DNA of 64,000 nt. It comes from Strongylocentrotus droebachiensis (Eukaryota; Echinodermata; Echinoidea; Camarodonta; Strongylocentrotidae). A program made the translations under genes and the position numbers. The stretch lies in assembly GCA_035222895.1 (NCBI GenBank), contig JAVYIG010001584.1:124001-188000 (forward strand), read 5' to 3'. Of the stretch, positions 11,845 through 24,826 are shown piece by piece (positions within the stretch are counted from its first letter, which is position 1; every line of letters begins with the position of its first letter). The notes beneath the pieces are model-generated. The model was not told the origin of the DNA. It was given only the letters and a program-made list of their open reading frames with translations, and ran no database searches.

Positions 11845-13850
11845 TTATATTTGTCTGATGATCTATACTTCGTCACCGTTTGTATACTGTTGGCGTTTGA
11901 TCACCATCAGTCAGTGAAACTATCATCGTAATCATCGTTACCTTTAACATTATAATAGTCGTCATCACCATCGCCCTCTTATAGTCATCATTCCATCATT
12001 ATCACAACTTTCAATGAATCGCCAATGTCTTATGTTATTAACAACGTTAAAATACCAATGGAAACCAAAACACCAATTCAAAAAAACCCTTCACCACCAT
12101 CAAATCATTCAAACTCAACATATAATCGTTTGTGGTTTTCATGATCATAATCATCATCATTTTCCTCGTTATAGTTTTGTCTCTTTTAAGAACCCACTAC
12201 TATAAAATGATTCCAATATCAATTCTTATTCATTTAACACATATTAAATAATTCTAGAAAGATACATCTTCATAAGATGAAGACTCCTTATACAATTGGT
12301 GTTACTTCTATAGAGATCTACTCTCAAGGACATATATTTTATCGATCTGTCGCCATTTTAGACTGTTATATTTCGCACAATAACCACGGGTATTTCCTGC
12401 ACTGCTTACAAATCGCAAGACTTAATGTCACTATCAACCCCTAGCTGTCGTTCGCCGACAAATTCCGCTGGGAGACGAACAGCCATCTGCTATTTTATCA
12501 TCTCGTGTCTCTTCAAGGAAGGAGATATTTTTTCCTATCATTTCATTGCGGAAAGAAAATCGAATGTCATCGATTTTGGAGGAAAATAGCTGGGGAAATG
12601 GTGTGTAGCTTCTAACCTAGGCACTGAAAAGATTCGAAGAGATACAATAACACAGGTGACGAGGTCGCGTATACAAGGAGCTTTTCAGAAGTTCCAGTTC
12701 ACTTCCGGTTCGTTTTGGTATCATGCCACCAGTAATCCTAACACCTCTCCTGTTGTGACCTTCAGTTTTAACAGCCTGATAGTCCAGATATACCATTACC
12801 ATGAAGGTCTACATAGATGGCCATAGGCAAAACGATGGTTGGATGTACGTATATTTCTTTCGCTGTCACTTTTTCGTTCTGTTGCTGTGACAGACAACTG
12901 GTATATGATGAATTTTATCAGGTTTATGTTTCCATGGAGATTAAACATTGAAACAGTAAGGGGTGATTAAAATAAATTTTGAGTTGTTCAAGGCAGCGAG
13001 GTCGTGTACATTTTCAGCCACCTTGGGATAATAATATTATGTTAACATTTGTAAAAAAAAATCTTCAGGTTGTGTTTCCTTCAAAATTCAATGGTTGAGA
13101 TTGGCACGCTTTAAAAAAAAAATATTGATAACTTATATCGACGTCTGAATATACTTATTTCAATATCCCAAAACACATTGTCTTTAGTATTTCTATGCCT
13201 CAAATGTTTTTGTCTTCCTTGATGGAACATGGTTGTTTATATACCGTCTGCAGACCGTATTCCTTTCATGAAGAAAATGTGGGCTGTAAGAAAACTCTTC
13301 CCAAAAAGAGGCACAAACAACAATGTAGCTCCTCATTTCTATAGGCCACACATTATATACTTGTGTGAGGGAGGAAATGTCTGATCATTCCAAATGCACA
13401 CAACTATCTTATGTGAAAGATATTCACTCTACATTTTCTTTAGAAAGAATTGTTAATCGTGGGACTCAATTATTAAGGGTGAGCTTTTTCTATATTTTCA
13501 AGAGTTCGGATGAAGAGTCTCACTTTTTGTAGTCCATTACGAAGGATAATGTCGTCTGAAACTTAAAATGGCGCCATTTTCCAATTCTGATTATCGCAAA
13601 TGCTTGCATTGTGTATCGTCTTTAATGGACAGGTGCACTAATCAAAGCGATCCGATTTTTGTATACACTATGACCAACATGTCGACAGCACACGGTATCT
13701 TAACACTGACCACTGTATTTCATCATCGATCTATCAACAATGGTTATAGACAATGCGGTCACAAAACGATCCCAGTTTCCTTTCTGAGTTCCATTAACCA
13801 GAAATACCCTTTCCTCAGGCGCAACACCAGAGAAACACTTTGACCCAGTG
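9779..13850. other. Non-coding DNA with small simple repeats
   Basis: It contains a GA tract at about 10400-10422, a CT tract at about 11812-11846, and scattered CAT/ATC triplets at 11900-12160. Overlapping frames near 10438-10675 and the minus-strand frame at 11381-11647 have no known domain. No tRNA, matched exon pair or transposon ends were recognised. Confidence 0.4.
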
Positions 13851-13856
13851 ACATAC

Positions 13857-14046
13857 CTATGGATCGCGTATCTGTAGTTTCTCTTGTCTTATACACGTGT
13901 TCTTCCTGTAGAAGGCATGATGTTGTTATTTCCTGATGTTTCAACCTTTCCTCATTGATCAATTTTCCGAGTGTGAATTCACAGAGGATGATCATCAGAA
14001 AGATAGACATCCATGACAACTCGCGTAGAATGCCTTTACTATCCAT
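13857..14046 (-). CDS. Speculative first coding exon with signal peptide
   Basis: On the minus strand an ATG at 14046-14044 opens 63 codons that start with a short charged segment (MDSKGILREL) followed by a hydrophobic run (WMSIFLMIILCEFTLG), a plausible secretion signal. Next comes a polar stretch with one Cys (EERLKHQEITTSCLLQEEH). The frame reaches a good donor, ATAG then GTATGT, with the cut after 13857, leaving one base of a codon (phase 1). The open frame also continues upstream to 14298 and downstream to 13759. Secreted proteins and class B GPCRs can begin like this, but no partner exon was found, and a chance frame is quite possible. I do not recognise the protein. Confidence 0.22.
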
Positions 14047-14299
14047 CTCTCTCTTTCCACATCCGCTTTGGTCTCCTCGTCCACTGGTATTTCCTAGTGC
14101 CGTATCCGACCCATGGACTGTGCCAGAGGAAGGTGAGAAGCGATGGAGTTCCTGCTCTGCGGAGCTCCATTTCCAAAGAGAGATGGCACGGGAAAGGGTA
14201 AAGAGCGACTCTACAAATAATACAAGCCATCGATTGTAAGTCTGAGAAGCAGATGTTCTGTTCTTTGTGACTATCACCCCTTTACTGGTACTTAACACG

Positions 14300-14916
14300 T
14301 TGCTCTTGATACCTGATCACCCGTTTTGAAAACCTAAACATTAACTCTCTTTCATGAAATAATTTGATAAAACACATGACAAACATGTGCCTTTAAACAG
14401 AGACATGAACAGTCCTCAGTGTTACCATTGGCCTATATTTCTGATCAGACTATTTATGGAAATACCTTCGCGTAAAGTAATTAAGAATATGATTTTAGTC
14501 AAATGAACAAGATGATTATAATCTGATACCATTTGCAAGATTGAGAGTAAAAGACAGGGAGGTTCAAGACACGGATACGTCAGAAAAGCCATATTTAGGT
14601 ATTCCAATAGAACTGTTTATCGTCTGATGGGCACAATTTACGGTTATTTCTTTTAAACATACCTGTCGTTTTCTGATTTCTTATAAGTTTTATACTGACA
14701 GTCATTTTGATCCATGTTTACCTTTTACAACATGATAATATACAATACAAATCAAACAAGAAATCGATAAGATTTCTTCCCGTGGTCAGAGCTAAGCTGT
14801 CCAGATATATTTTCATTATAGTGAAAATGTAAAAATAAAATAAGGACACGAAGGACAGACATCACATTTATGTTTTGCGATGAGGTGTCGGACTGTCCAA
14901 ATGCAGTCGGTGCCAT

Positions 14917-14947
<31 letters not shown>

Positions 14948-17860
14948 TCTTTATTTCATTGTCTGTCAAGATGGTCATACCTACCGTTGTCTTGCTCTCC
15001 TGAAAATAGCATTGCTGTCAACACACCATATCTCATAGAGTATGTCGTGGTTACGTACAGTTTCTTGCTGTGAGTGTACGTGTGATGGCCTGGATTTACG
15101 TTACCTGTGGCAGCTTCTGGGACTGGGGGAGATCAGCTGAAGTAATGTAGGAATATCTTCATGGGGGCTCAGGTTAACCTCCAACCCCCCTATGCCCTAC
15201 CAAAATAGAAAAAAAATATTTCCATGGTATAGTAAGACGAGAAGAGTAAGGACATTTTGAAGAGTAAATATACATAGAAGAATAATAAGTATCCTCAATC
15301 CGAAAACTTCACACCTTAAACCTCCCCACCCCCCTCAATCCTTGCGCCGCCTAAGGAATGCTAATCAGGAATGTATCATGGCCATTCTGGTAGTTAGGGA
15401 CTGTTTTTGTCGTTGTTTTTGGTCCATTCTTCCCCTGTCAACTAGGTAACATTCTTTTCTCGGTTATTGCCCCCAGAATCACGTAAATTCATCATTACCA
15501 TAATTATAACTTTTTTTTCAGTTGAACATTCCGCACAACCGGGCCACTGCAGGAGTGTCTTGAAAGTTTAGAATTTAGAATATTTCACGCTAAGAATCAA
15601 AATCTTTAAAAATCACATCAATCGGAAAGTCTTGAGAAGTAAACCCTACATTGTGGCCTTAAAAGGTTTACTTTTAGTTTGCGTTGTGTGATGGAAGTTT
15701 ATGTGTAGCATTCAGATTTAACCTCTGTCTTGTAAGAAGGATATCAAGATATTTGGAAGTTTTGACGAACGTTTTTCCATGCGCACGCAGTGTCACCTTT
15801 CAATAATTCAAACTAACCCTCGGGAAAAAAAAAATTGCCTTAAAAATGAATCGAATACTTCAACCACATGAAACTCTTTGATTTTCAGCGGAAGGAGCTT
15901 GTTTACTTCCTAGTTTCTCCCTTAAGACATTTTCTTCTGCTTTTTCCTTTCATTACCACATGTTGAGTATTATGTGGTGAGTTATACTGTTTATCACAAG
16001 TTTGAGGAACTATTGCCTCAAGTCCAGATCTGGGTCACACGGGTGTCATAGCTCCAGCTCTCTTCCATGCATCAAGATAAAAACAGAGAGAAGTTCAAAG
16101 ACACTTCTCGACAAAAATAAGAGGATATTTCGTCCACACCTTGCGCCCAAATGTGGATGAAAAATCAATTCCATTGGTTTGAAGCGATTGCTGTCAATAA
16201 CGATGACATCGTACCCACCTTCATCCATGGCAGTCTTGAGTTGATGCCTCTCGAGATTATCATCCCAACTGAATTGTGTTTAGTCTCCCAGTCTGAAGAT
16301 GAACAAACTCTCGCAAAATATATTCAGTACTTCAGAGTGCAATTGCAGCTTTGACAGGAAACTGTCGATAAGATAATGTTCTCAGATTGTGGATTACATA
16401 GTAAGTAAGGTTATTTTGAAAATGATTAGTGTTACCGAAAATCAATAACAACATAGGAAAAAAAGAAAGTACCCATAGATTAAAAAACTAGTTTGGTGAC
16501 CAGCCTCTAACAAATAAATCTTTTTTCATCTTAAATTTCAGATTATTTTAAGAACAAAGTTTACTCTTGTAATGAAAGAGATGGGAAAACTCTCAAACCT
16601 CAATAATAACTTTTATTTAACCTGACCTTGCATAATACGGCAACTTGGGCTTCTTAAACCATTGAGACAAAAATACACCGAATTCAATTTTCACGTATAT
16701 GCGAATCATCAACTAATAATATCCCTGTATTGCCTTGTGCAATGACTTACTCACTATGAAATATAAGTTGACTTTGTATAAACATTCATAAGGTAAAGAT
16801 AAAACACGTTTTTACCGAGTTAGAAGAACACTTGAAACAATTAAACGGTAGGAGATGCATTTGAAACAATAAGTGGGGTATATCATGGGTATTGCTTGCT
16901 AAACTTGTTTTGCGTGACCTGACGTTAAGGACATCCCCAGCATGAATTACAAATAAGCTCTTACAAGGCGAGATAACAACCTACCGTATGTTACGAAACA
17001 TTAGTCGCACGCTTATTGATCCAAGCCAATCAAAAGCAGGTTCAATGAGGACACTGCAATTTGTAGAGTAGCAGGGTATTCTTCCTTCCCCCCTTATCAT
17101 TATATTTTTACCACTGATTCAATTATCAATCATTGCACACTGGCGTATTAAATAGAATATCATAATTAGTAAATAAAAAACATTCTATTTGTGCAATCAT
17201 TTTAAAATAATTGACATCTGTCAACGTCAATGGTCGCTGTTGTTCAATGGTTATGAATACATGGTTATCATCACTTTAGAAGTGTAGGGTCTTTTCGTAA
17301 TCATTAATGAAAAAAAGATGTAAATATGTTTTTGGTTGAAAATAGGACAGTGATTTGCGGTTTTGAATTAATTTTTGCGCAGGAATTGCTGATCATAATT
17401 GATAATGAATGCGTTGAATACACTTTTTGACATTTGCTACTTTATCGCTTTCTTCACGAACATTGAAATCAAGTCCTTGTATTTATCGCTATATACCGTA
17501 AAGACTTGCCCTCTGAATATCATTCTACCACAGACCCTCCCATACCAGTCATCCTGCCCCTTTCTCCTGATCAAGGTATCCCTTATTTCACCCCTTATAG
17601 GTATAAGGTGTTGAGTTTAATGTGCCGTGGAATGTCCAAACAAGCCGTGCAGGGGTTCCTTGTTAAGCCGATAATGAGGACATCATTGTTTGTTCGTTCT
17701 GTATCAGTTACGACGGCTGAGGGTTGATACCTGTTTTGATGTATTCTTAATTGTCCCTCCTCTCAACACCGTGGTCAACACAACTAAATAAGAGCCAACA
17801 CTTGTTACAATTTCGTTTTTATTTCTCCTGCTGCTGTATTTCAAATGCCCGGTGTCATTT
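14300..17860. other. Non-coding DNA, no gene recognised
   Basis: The main visible feature is a (TA)n tract at 14919-14946. A C-rich run lies near 15180-15190 and another near 15318-15340. Short frames at 16151-16354 and 17399-17727 show no family resemblance. Nothing else could be identified. Confidence 0.4.
14919..14946. repeat. (TA)n microsatellite
   Basis: About fourteen TA units, uninterrupted. Confidence 0.95.
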
Positions 17861-17867
17861 CAATAAA

Positions 17868-18163
17868 CCTGGGGAGTGTTCCGCAAAGAATAAGATTTAC
17901 TTGAGTTGGACTAAAATATCTAGGCTGTTAATGCCACTGTTTGCTCTCACCATTTACTCGCATTAGTCTCTCAAGGGACGTACAAACCGTGGGCACAAAT
18001 CTACAGAATTTACATCTTTTGATAGTTCGTTTTTGAAGGATAAAATATTATCTAAAGATCATAATTGAGAGACCAATGGTGAGAGCAACCAGTGGCATGA
18101 ATAGCTTGCCATAGTTAAGTCCAACTTAATTTTTAAACTTAGTCTTTGTGATACACCCCCTGG
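17868..18163. mobile_element. MITE family B, copy 1 (~296 bp, ~100-bp inverted ends)
   Basis: The left end CCTGGGGAGTGTTCCGCAAA and the reverse complement of the right end, CCAGGGGGTGTATCACAAAG, align. The alignment continues inward through AGTTGGACT, ATGCCACTG and TTGCTCTCACCATT to TCTCTCAA, so the terminal inverted repeats are about 100 bp. The same termini and the AAGTTGGACTTA motif occur at 44090-44379. No coding capacity is present. The superfamily is not certain, since I could not settle a target duplication. Confidence 0.8.
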
Positions 18164-18468
18164 TATACCAACTATTTGTGTCACCTGGTATGCAAATTTG
18201 CATTTCTAGAAGTAGAATTCACTTTGGATACAGTGCATTGGTTGTTGCCATATCGGGCAAGCCTCTGGCTAGCTTTTCAGTCGTCAAGAGAAACTTTCGT
18301 TAAAAATATTAATATTACATAAACTCAGTGAATACGTCCTCTAAGTTATTAACTTCGGTGATAGACCTTTAAAGGCAATTAGCGCATGCGTCAAAAAATT
18401 CAACCCAATGTTTGCTGTGTTTATTTCCCATTTCACACTTTTGACGGTACTACTCTCACCTGAGATGA

Positions 18469-18491
18469 ACTGCGTCATACCCTGACGCAGT
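18469..18491. repeat. Small inverted repeat: 9-bp arms
   Basis: ACTGCGTCA at 18469-18477 is mirrored by TGACGCAGT at 18483-18491 with a 5-nt spacer, just upstream of the MITE at 18508. It may be part of a larger decayed foldback element that hosts that MITE. Confidence 0.6.
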
Positions 18492-18507
18492 CGTACGTCA
18501 GCCAATA

Positions 18508-18646
18508 GGGACTTTTAGATTTGCACTACGGAGAACGTGGACTGCCCTTTTAAGGCAATGTTACGTCCTTTTAAGGCACTGACAGTGACGTCACGTTGCC
18601 TTAAAAGGGCAGTCCACGTTCTCTTCGTGCAGAATCTAAAAGTCCC
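18508..18646. mobile_element. 139-bp MITE with ~50-bp inverted ends, TA-flanked
   Basis: The left terminus GGGACTTTTAGATTTGCACT is mirrored by a right terminus ending AGAATCTAAAAGTCCC. The match continues inward through GAACGTGGACTGCCCTTTTA with few mismatches. The element is flanked on both sides by TA (18506-18507 and 18647-18648), consistent with TA target duplication as in Tc1/mariner-type elements. The plus-strand frame at 18537-18830 lies partly inside it and is not a gene. Confidence 0.8.
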
Positions 18647-18649
18647 TAA

Positions 18650-21600
18650 TAACGCCTCGTGTGCAACGGGCCTAAGATATAACGTCTGTCGCTACTATGA
18701 TTGTGACTATAGCCAAAAACACGGTGAAAAGGAAAATATTAGTCAAATAGAAGACGCTATTTCGTTAAATTATATTGTATTTATTCACTTTTCACAATAC
18801 CATTTTCATCAGACTATTACAACATGTTAATGAGTAATTAATATATGAATATGGAACAAGTGAATAGTTCGGTAGCTGCCATATCTTAGTAATTACAACA
18901 ACATTGTCTATATATCTTCGTCTCTACCTCACTCAAAGTGAAAGTATTTCCAGTGCTATGATTTTAGTGACAAAACTCGCTTTGCAGTAAATGGCGTCCC
19001 GTGCATTTTTTTTAATCTGAAATTTCCTACTATTCAAATTTCATTCAATGCTATATTTGAAAGTAACACTGTCAAGGCAATTTCATGCTATGAAGCAAAC
19101 TCTTCCTAATAAATTCTTTTACATAATAGTTATCAGATTATTGTGTATAGGCTAATATACTCCTAACTATTTTAGCAAAATCTCGTGTTATCATTAGAAC
19201 ATCTCATATGATTGTGCAGTACCGGCTCTTTACCATCAACCAGTTTGAATGTTTGATTCATTGTTTTGAGGTGCAAAATTTCTCTTCAATTTTGAATACC
19301 ATGTGTAATGTTATTGTTTTTAAGGTTATTAAGGTTTAAAAGTTTGTGAACTTCCAAGTATAGATGCTGAGCGAACTTCAGTTAACCTTCCATGCGACAC
19401 CCATTCTCAATATTTCTCTATTCCCTTGGCTTGAATATACGTAATAAACAAGTCCACTGGCACGTTATTATCCTTTGAACTCTATGATCTAACATTATCT
19501 CAAGCCGCCGTCAACCATCTTGATGCCTCTGCTCCCAGCAGCTAGGCCGCTCGGGACGGCGTATCATATGCTCCGATTGCCATCTAATTAAATTGCGACA
19601 AATCGCATCAGAATCTTGATACAGCCAGTGCTCATAGATGGATGGATCTTTCCTCGTCAAAGTTCAGGAGGGTAACAAAGAATCCTTCTTGAATGAGGAG
19701 AAAGGATGAGATGGGAGAGAACAAAGACGAGGCTGAAAACTTGGGAAATGTTTGGAAATAGGTCAAATAGAAGTGTCGTGAATGAGATGTGCTTTTTGTG
19801 ACAATGGTGAATATTGAAGGAACATTGAAAGAGCTTTCTATAATTAAAGAACAGATTTGAATTGAGAATACATTTTTTTCGCCTTGCACTCATCAGAGTA
19901 TTCAAGGAAGAATACTCAAAATACCGAAATCAATCATTTGCATTCTTTGTGTTTTACTGTGACAAGTGCAAAATAAAAAGCGCCAGTATTTCTTTATTTG
20001 TAGCTGTTAGTCGATTTTTTTATAGCACTATTAACCCCTAACGGTTTTCCTAATGAAGATATAGAGCATAAAATTGCATTCACTTTGCGTTACGATTTTC
20101 CTCACTACCGTCACTTCGTGAAAACAAGGACGATAATATGTAAAGGAGTTGACGAGTTTAAATAGCTGTAAGATAAAGATGAACATGACAATTTAGTATC
20201 ATGTATGATATAAGTGTTAGTGGCTCAGTCTAAGAAAGAAAGAAACAAAGTATTATGATGATTGGGGAAAAGAAGGGATCGATTCCATCATTTGAATCTT
20301 TCAGAAGAAATACACCATAAGTTGGAAGCCGTTTGGGGAAGAGCCAATGTGCAAATTAAGAAAAGAAAAAGATAATGAGGAAGATAAAAGAAATCCGAAG
20401 TTTATACGGAAAATAAAGTTCTTAGGTGTAGATAAAATGGACACAAGAGGCATAGAATATGAACAAACAAAATAAGAGAGGAAAGGAGAAGGACGGTTGG
20501 TCTAAAGTGAAAACAAGAAGTAAAGAATCTCTTAAAGATATACCTGGAAACAAGCTTATTACATGGCGCTTGTCGGATAATGTCAGCTTTGCTTTTTACT
20601 CCTTTCCCAGGTGTTGAGGCGAATAATTTTGTTCTCGCTTAAACGGTTTTTGTATCTCCCAAAGTGAGGGGCGTTTGTTAAACACCGGACTCTTATTTCT
20701 CCACGGATAGTTTATGCAATGTCTTTTGACAACATCTCCGCTTCTGATGATACGGGCGGTAGCGACTCAAAGACGGGTCCCTCGGTATTCAGATAGCGGC
20801 GTCGGGTCGGCGTAGAAGCGAACCGCCGTCCGCTGGGAGCAGTTAAGTATCAACACCTTCGTTTCTCTCCCGCGCTTTTACACTCCCTTTTCTCGAAATC
20901 TTCTTCCACAATATAGAAACTGATCCATTTAACACAATTTGAGTGATGCGTTTAGAAAATCTCTGCGAAGAGTCGTTTTTAGGGGGATGTTAATACGACA
21001 CATTTGATCACTTCACCTCAGCGAGTCCGCCATGTTCGTCCACCTCACATTACGCGTACTTGCCGATTTGAAGAAGGGCGAGTGATTTTTCCTATTGCAC
21101 GTCATATCGATATATGGAAGAGGATTAAATCGCATTTAAGTCAATTGATTAGATTACAGAGAAGGTGACATGGTGAGTTATGATGGCACTGATAGCTAGC
21201 TATCTTCACTTGTCTAGATTGGCATCTTGGTTGTAGTCTTATTAGGTCGAGGCTCGTTCTCTTTTCACACCTATCTTCACTCCTCGTCCTGAAGGAAAGA
21301 AAAAACCTGAAAACACAAGATGGAACTTGACCTCCAGAATCCCTGCCTCGACCAGAATGACCACAAACACTAAACCTGTCAAATCCCTCTGAACAAAATC
21401 TCTGAAAATCCTTTAAAATATTTCGGCTTCCCACCGTCACTGGTCAGCTGACAAGAGGATTTCATTTTTTTAATTTATTGATTCATAACTATCCGTTTGG
21501 TGCAGTCTCATAGGTGATGATCCGTGATGTGTTCGACCAAGGACGAAATCCATTATCTTTTCCCGCGTTGTCGTTCGGTCGTCTGTTATATACATCCATA

Positions 21601-21725
21601 AAATCTAACACCGGCATGCATGCTTTTTCTTTTCTAGACAATTCCAATGTTTTTCAAATATTTTAACCCGTATATCGGTGTATATCAAATCAATCAATCA
21701 AACAAGCAGCATCTTGTTTCTACAT
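18650..21725. other. Non-coding DNA, no gene recognised
   Basis: Mostly AT-rich. A CG-richer island at about 20735-20850 (CGGGCGGTAGCG, CGGCGTCGGGTCGGCG) stands out and could be regulatory. Minus-strand frames at 19632-19905 and 21141-21440 have no recognisable domain. No transposon ends were found. Confidence 0.4.
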
Positions 21726-21735
21726 CTCGATTGTT

Positions 21736-21785
21736 TCTTTCTTTCTTTCTTTTTCTTTCTTTCTCTTTCATTCTCTTTCTTTCTT

Positions 21786-21826
<41 letters not shown>

Positions 21827-21990
21827 CTATCACACACTCTCACACACATACACACACACAATTACACCCTCTTTCTCTCTCCCATCTCCCTGTTTCTCTC
21901 TCTCTCCCTCTCACACATACACACCCACACACACACACACACACCTACGCACACACGCGCGCACACATACAACCATTATCTCTCTGTCTC
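21736..21990. repeat. Compound (TTTC)n/(CT)n/(CA)n microsatellite
   Basis: TTTC repeats at 21736-21790 pass into CT, a short TATATA run, and then CA tracts with GCGC steps. Overlapping plus-strand frames (to 164 codons) are Ser/Phe/Leu- and His/Thr-rich because of the repeat. Confidence 0.9.
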
Positions 21991-24745
21991 TCCTAAGTGT
22001 AAACAAATAACGTTGACCATATGCGAGTATGAAATGGAACTGGAGTCTCAAATTTTATTCTCATTAATAATTCCATTCGATAACTATTCTGTAATCAAAC
22101 AAAATCAAATTGTTATGCTCATGATCATACATAATGTTTAAAACAAATATAATATAAAAATGAAAAACAAAATGTTAACATTCAAACGTCTGCCGACTCT
22201 TTTCGATAATAAAAAAATGAAAAATAATCAAAATAACGGTGAACTGGAGTTATTAGTACTGATACATGTTTTTTTTAAATCGAAATCATGTGAATTTCAG
22301 ATTTACAACTCACATGATTCTGTTTTCCATATAATAAACCAAAATATCAAGTTTGTTAGTTAATATTTTGTTCTGCCATAATGGCTCAGTTACCAAACTT
22401 GCGTATGAATGCTGATGTGAATTTGGTTAAGTGGCGCCTGGCCCCCTTTTAGTGAACTCGTGATCTTTAACAAATGAATAAGGACCTCAATATGATATTG
22501 AAGAACATAAAGGGGAGATGGGAAGATAACTGATGCGTGCCATATTGTATGAATCAGACTCTTATAGCACAGTTTCACATTTTACACATTGTGAACTTCG
22601 CACGTCCTCAATTCAATTGTCAATTATTGTATTCGATTCAAGATGACACATATTCTCTTCCCCATTTCATTTTCGAGAAAGGGTTGTTTTCACGGTGCTT
22701 TGGCTTCTGACGGTCAGTGCAGAAAAGGGGGAAATAGAAATTGAAAAATATTACGATTGTTCTTCGGTGGCTGGATGTACCTCTTACACGTCTAAAGTCG
22801 TCGTCTGACAGGGTGCATGCAAAGCGAGAAACAGACGAACCTTGTGCAGATTATAGTGCTCATAAAAGATTATATATATTTTTTTAATCTTTCAACTTTG
22901 TCGAAGACATAGATTTGAAAGTTCATTCAATTTGATTATAAGGATGTATTTGAAATTTCTTTGATGATGGAGACTATTTGATATTCCTCATGATTATGTT
23001 ACGACAAAATTGAATTATAATAGCGTTGATATTTCGTAATTAAAAAAACGTTTTTCTCATGTGATTATTACAGTAGGTCAGTTTTTTTCTTCACTGTTTT
23101 GTTTTTCCACTGAAAAGTCTGAACTTGAGACTCCATATTACGTTCATATATTGAACGAAGAATTATAGGCTTATGATCAATAAAGCTTAATTTATCAGGA
23201 TAATAAAATCTATAAATAATATAAGTGAATCGACTGTAAATCTGAAATAATCATGACTCAGTGGTAGAACAGTGGTCTCGTAACTGGACGTTATTTTACA
23301 AATTTAGAACATTATTCTATAAATATATTACTTTTCTTTCATTCTTTTAACTTGGTTTCGAACTGGGGAGTTTGAAACCAAGTCGATGCGCTGGTTCTCT
23401 TTGGTAAGGCATTATTCCTCATTACCAATTCCCTCGCATACACATGCTTTCTTAGCAGTCAGGTAAAACAAACAAAAATATAATAAGATATCTCTTACGA
23501 CAAATTTAGTGATCCTGTCATATAATTTTGTCAAGATTGAAAAAATAATAAAAAGCATAATCCATTCCTTTTTCAAGAAGTTTTACTCGATTACTAGAAC
23601 ATGCCGAATTAAATCTGTTAAGACTTGCTACAATTTTCTTCCGAACATCCTAACTATAGGTCTTATTGAAAACTTTGAATAGTAAGAGTAAATATATCAA
23701 AGGAAAAGTAAGAAAAAGAGGCTTTTCAAACTGAAAAAATAGGAAGTCAAAGAAGGATTTAGACTAAAATATGACAAATAGGTGTGAGAGGGTAAGGCGG
23801 TCGTGCTGTGCTCGTCCGCGTACCACCATCCTAAGCGGAAAGGCTCCCGTAGCTCCCCGGGTGAAATGGACAATGAAGCAGTGGCTCGACAGCTGCTAGG
23901 TCTACTTCGCCCGAGACACGCCTGGCAAGAGAACCAAGAGATGCCGACATTTTGATATCAACAAACAATGTCACATAACAGTGGAATAATAACCGTCAAA
24001 ACACTGGAAAACATTCACTTCTTTATCAACTCTTCCAGTTGCGACTGTGTGCTTCCCACATAAATAGGAGAGATTTCTTACGCTCGTACACAAAGAAAGT
24101 ATAATCCTTTTTCTTTGATGTGGAAGCAAAAAAGGACATGGCCTTATGTCGGGCATCATGGTTAAAACATACCGCTCTCTGTCTTGTCACGTGCTCATAC
24201 CAAGATCCGTTTCAATGATCAATATGTTACAATGAAAAACGAGTCTTCTATGACGATGAAATTAAGTGAAAACAAGACTCCGTCCAAGAAGTTGCTTTTC
24301 ATTCTTTTCCTATACAATGTGTACTCGCTCGTATGTTTTTTCGAGATGAATGCATTGAGTGACTTCATGTCAATATTAACGGCGACTTGTAAATTGTTTG
24401 TTGATGGAAAAATAGTTTTTTTGTACAAATTAGCATTGACTATCTTGACTTAACATTAACAGATGTCTTGAATGAATCCGTCATTTTCTTATTTTAGTAA
24501 TCCGAGCAATCTTACCGAGAGGTTGGTAATGTCGGCATAACAGCTTTTCATGCATTCCAAGTATTAATTGAAAACGTTTTTCACTCCGCTTTGTTAAGTA
24601 TCGTCATTCATCATAATAATTGTCAATAGACTAATAATGATAAAAGCTTTAAAACATTTTTTTTAATAATTACAATTTTTGTTCTCTCTCAGCTTTGTTT
24701 TAATGGGCAGCCTTATATCATGTAAATAGTTCGTATTGCAAACAC
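21991..24745. other. Non-coding DNA with a GC-rich patch at 23.8 kb
   Basis: AT-rich DNA without a recognised gene. The segment 23790-23945 is markedly GC- and CpG-rich and holds one 55-codon open stretch (see findings). The remaining frames have no domain-like features. Confidence 0.4.
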
Positions 24746-24747
24746 AA

Positions 24748-24826
24748 TGTAATAATAATAATAATAATATTTAATTGTTATATAGCGCTTATTACAATGT
24801 CTCTAAGCGCTTTACAAATATACTAT
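24748..24826 (-). repeat. SINE-like 3' tail, copy 2 (minus orientation)
   Basis: TAATAATAATAATAATAATA is followed by a core containing TATATAGCGCTTATTACAAT and GTCTCTAAGCGCTTTACAAA. This is the same sequence and orientation as at 4455-4535. It is 5'-truncated. Confidence 0.7.

Noticed and set aside
18537-18830. 97-codon plus-strand protein
   Set aside because: Its first third is the inverted-repeat MITE at 18508-18646; the remainder has no motif.
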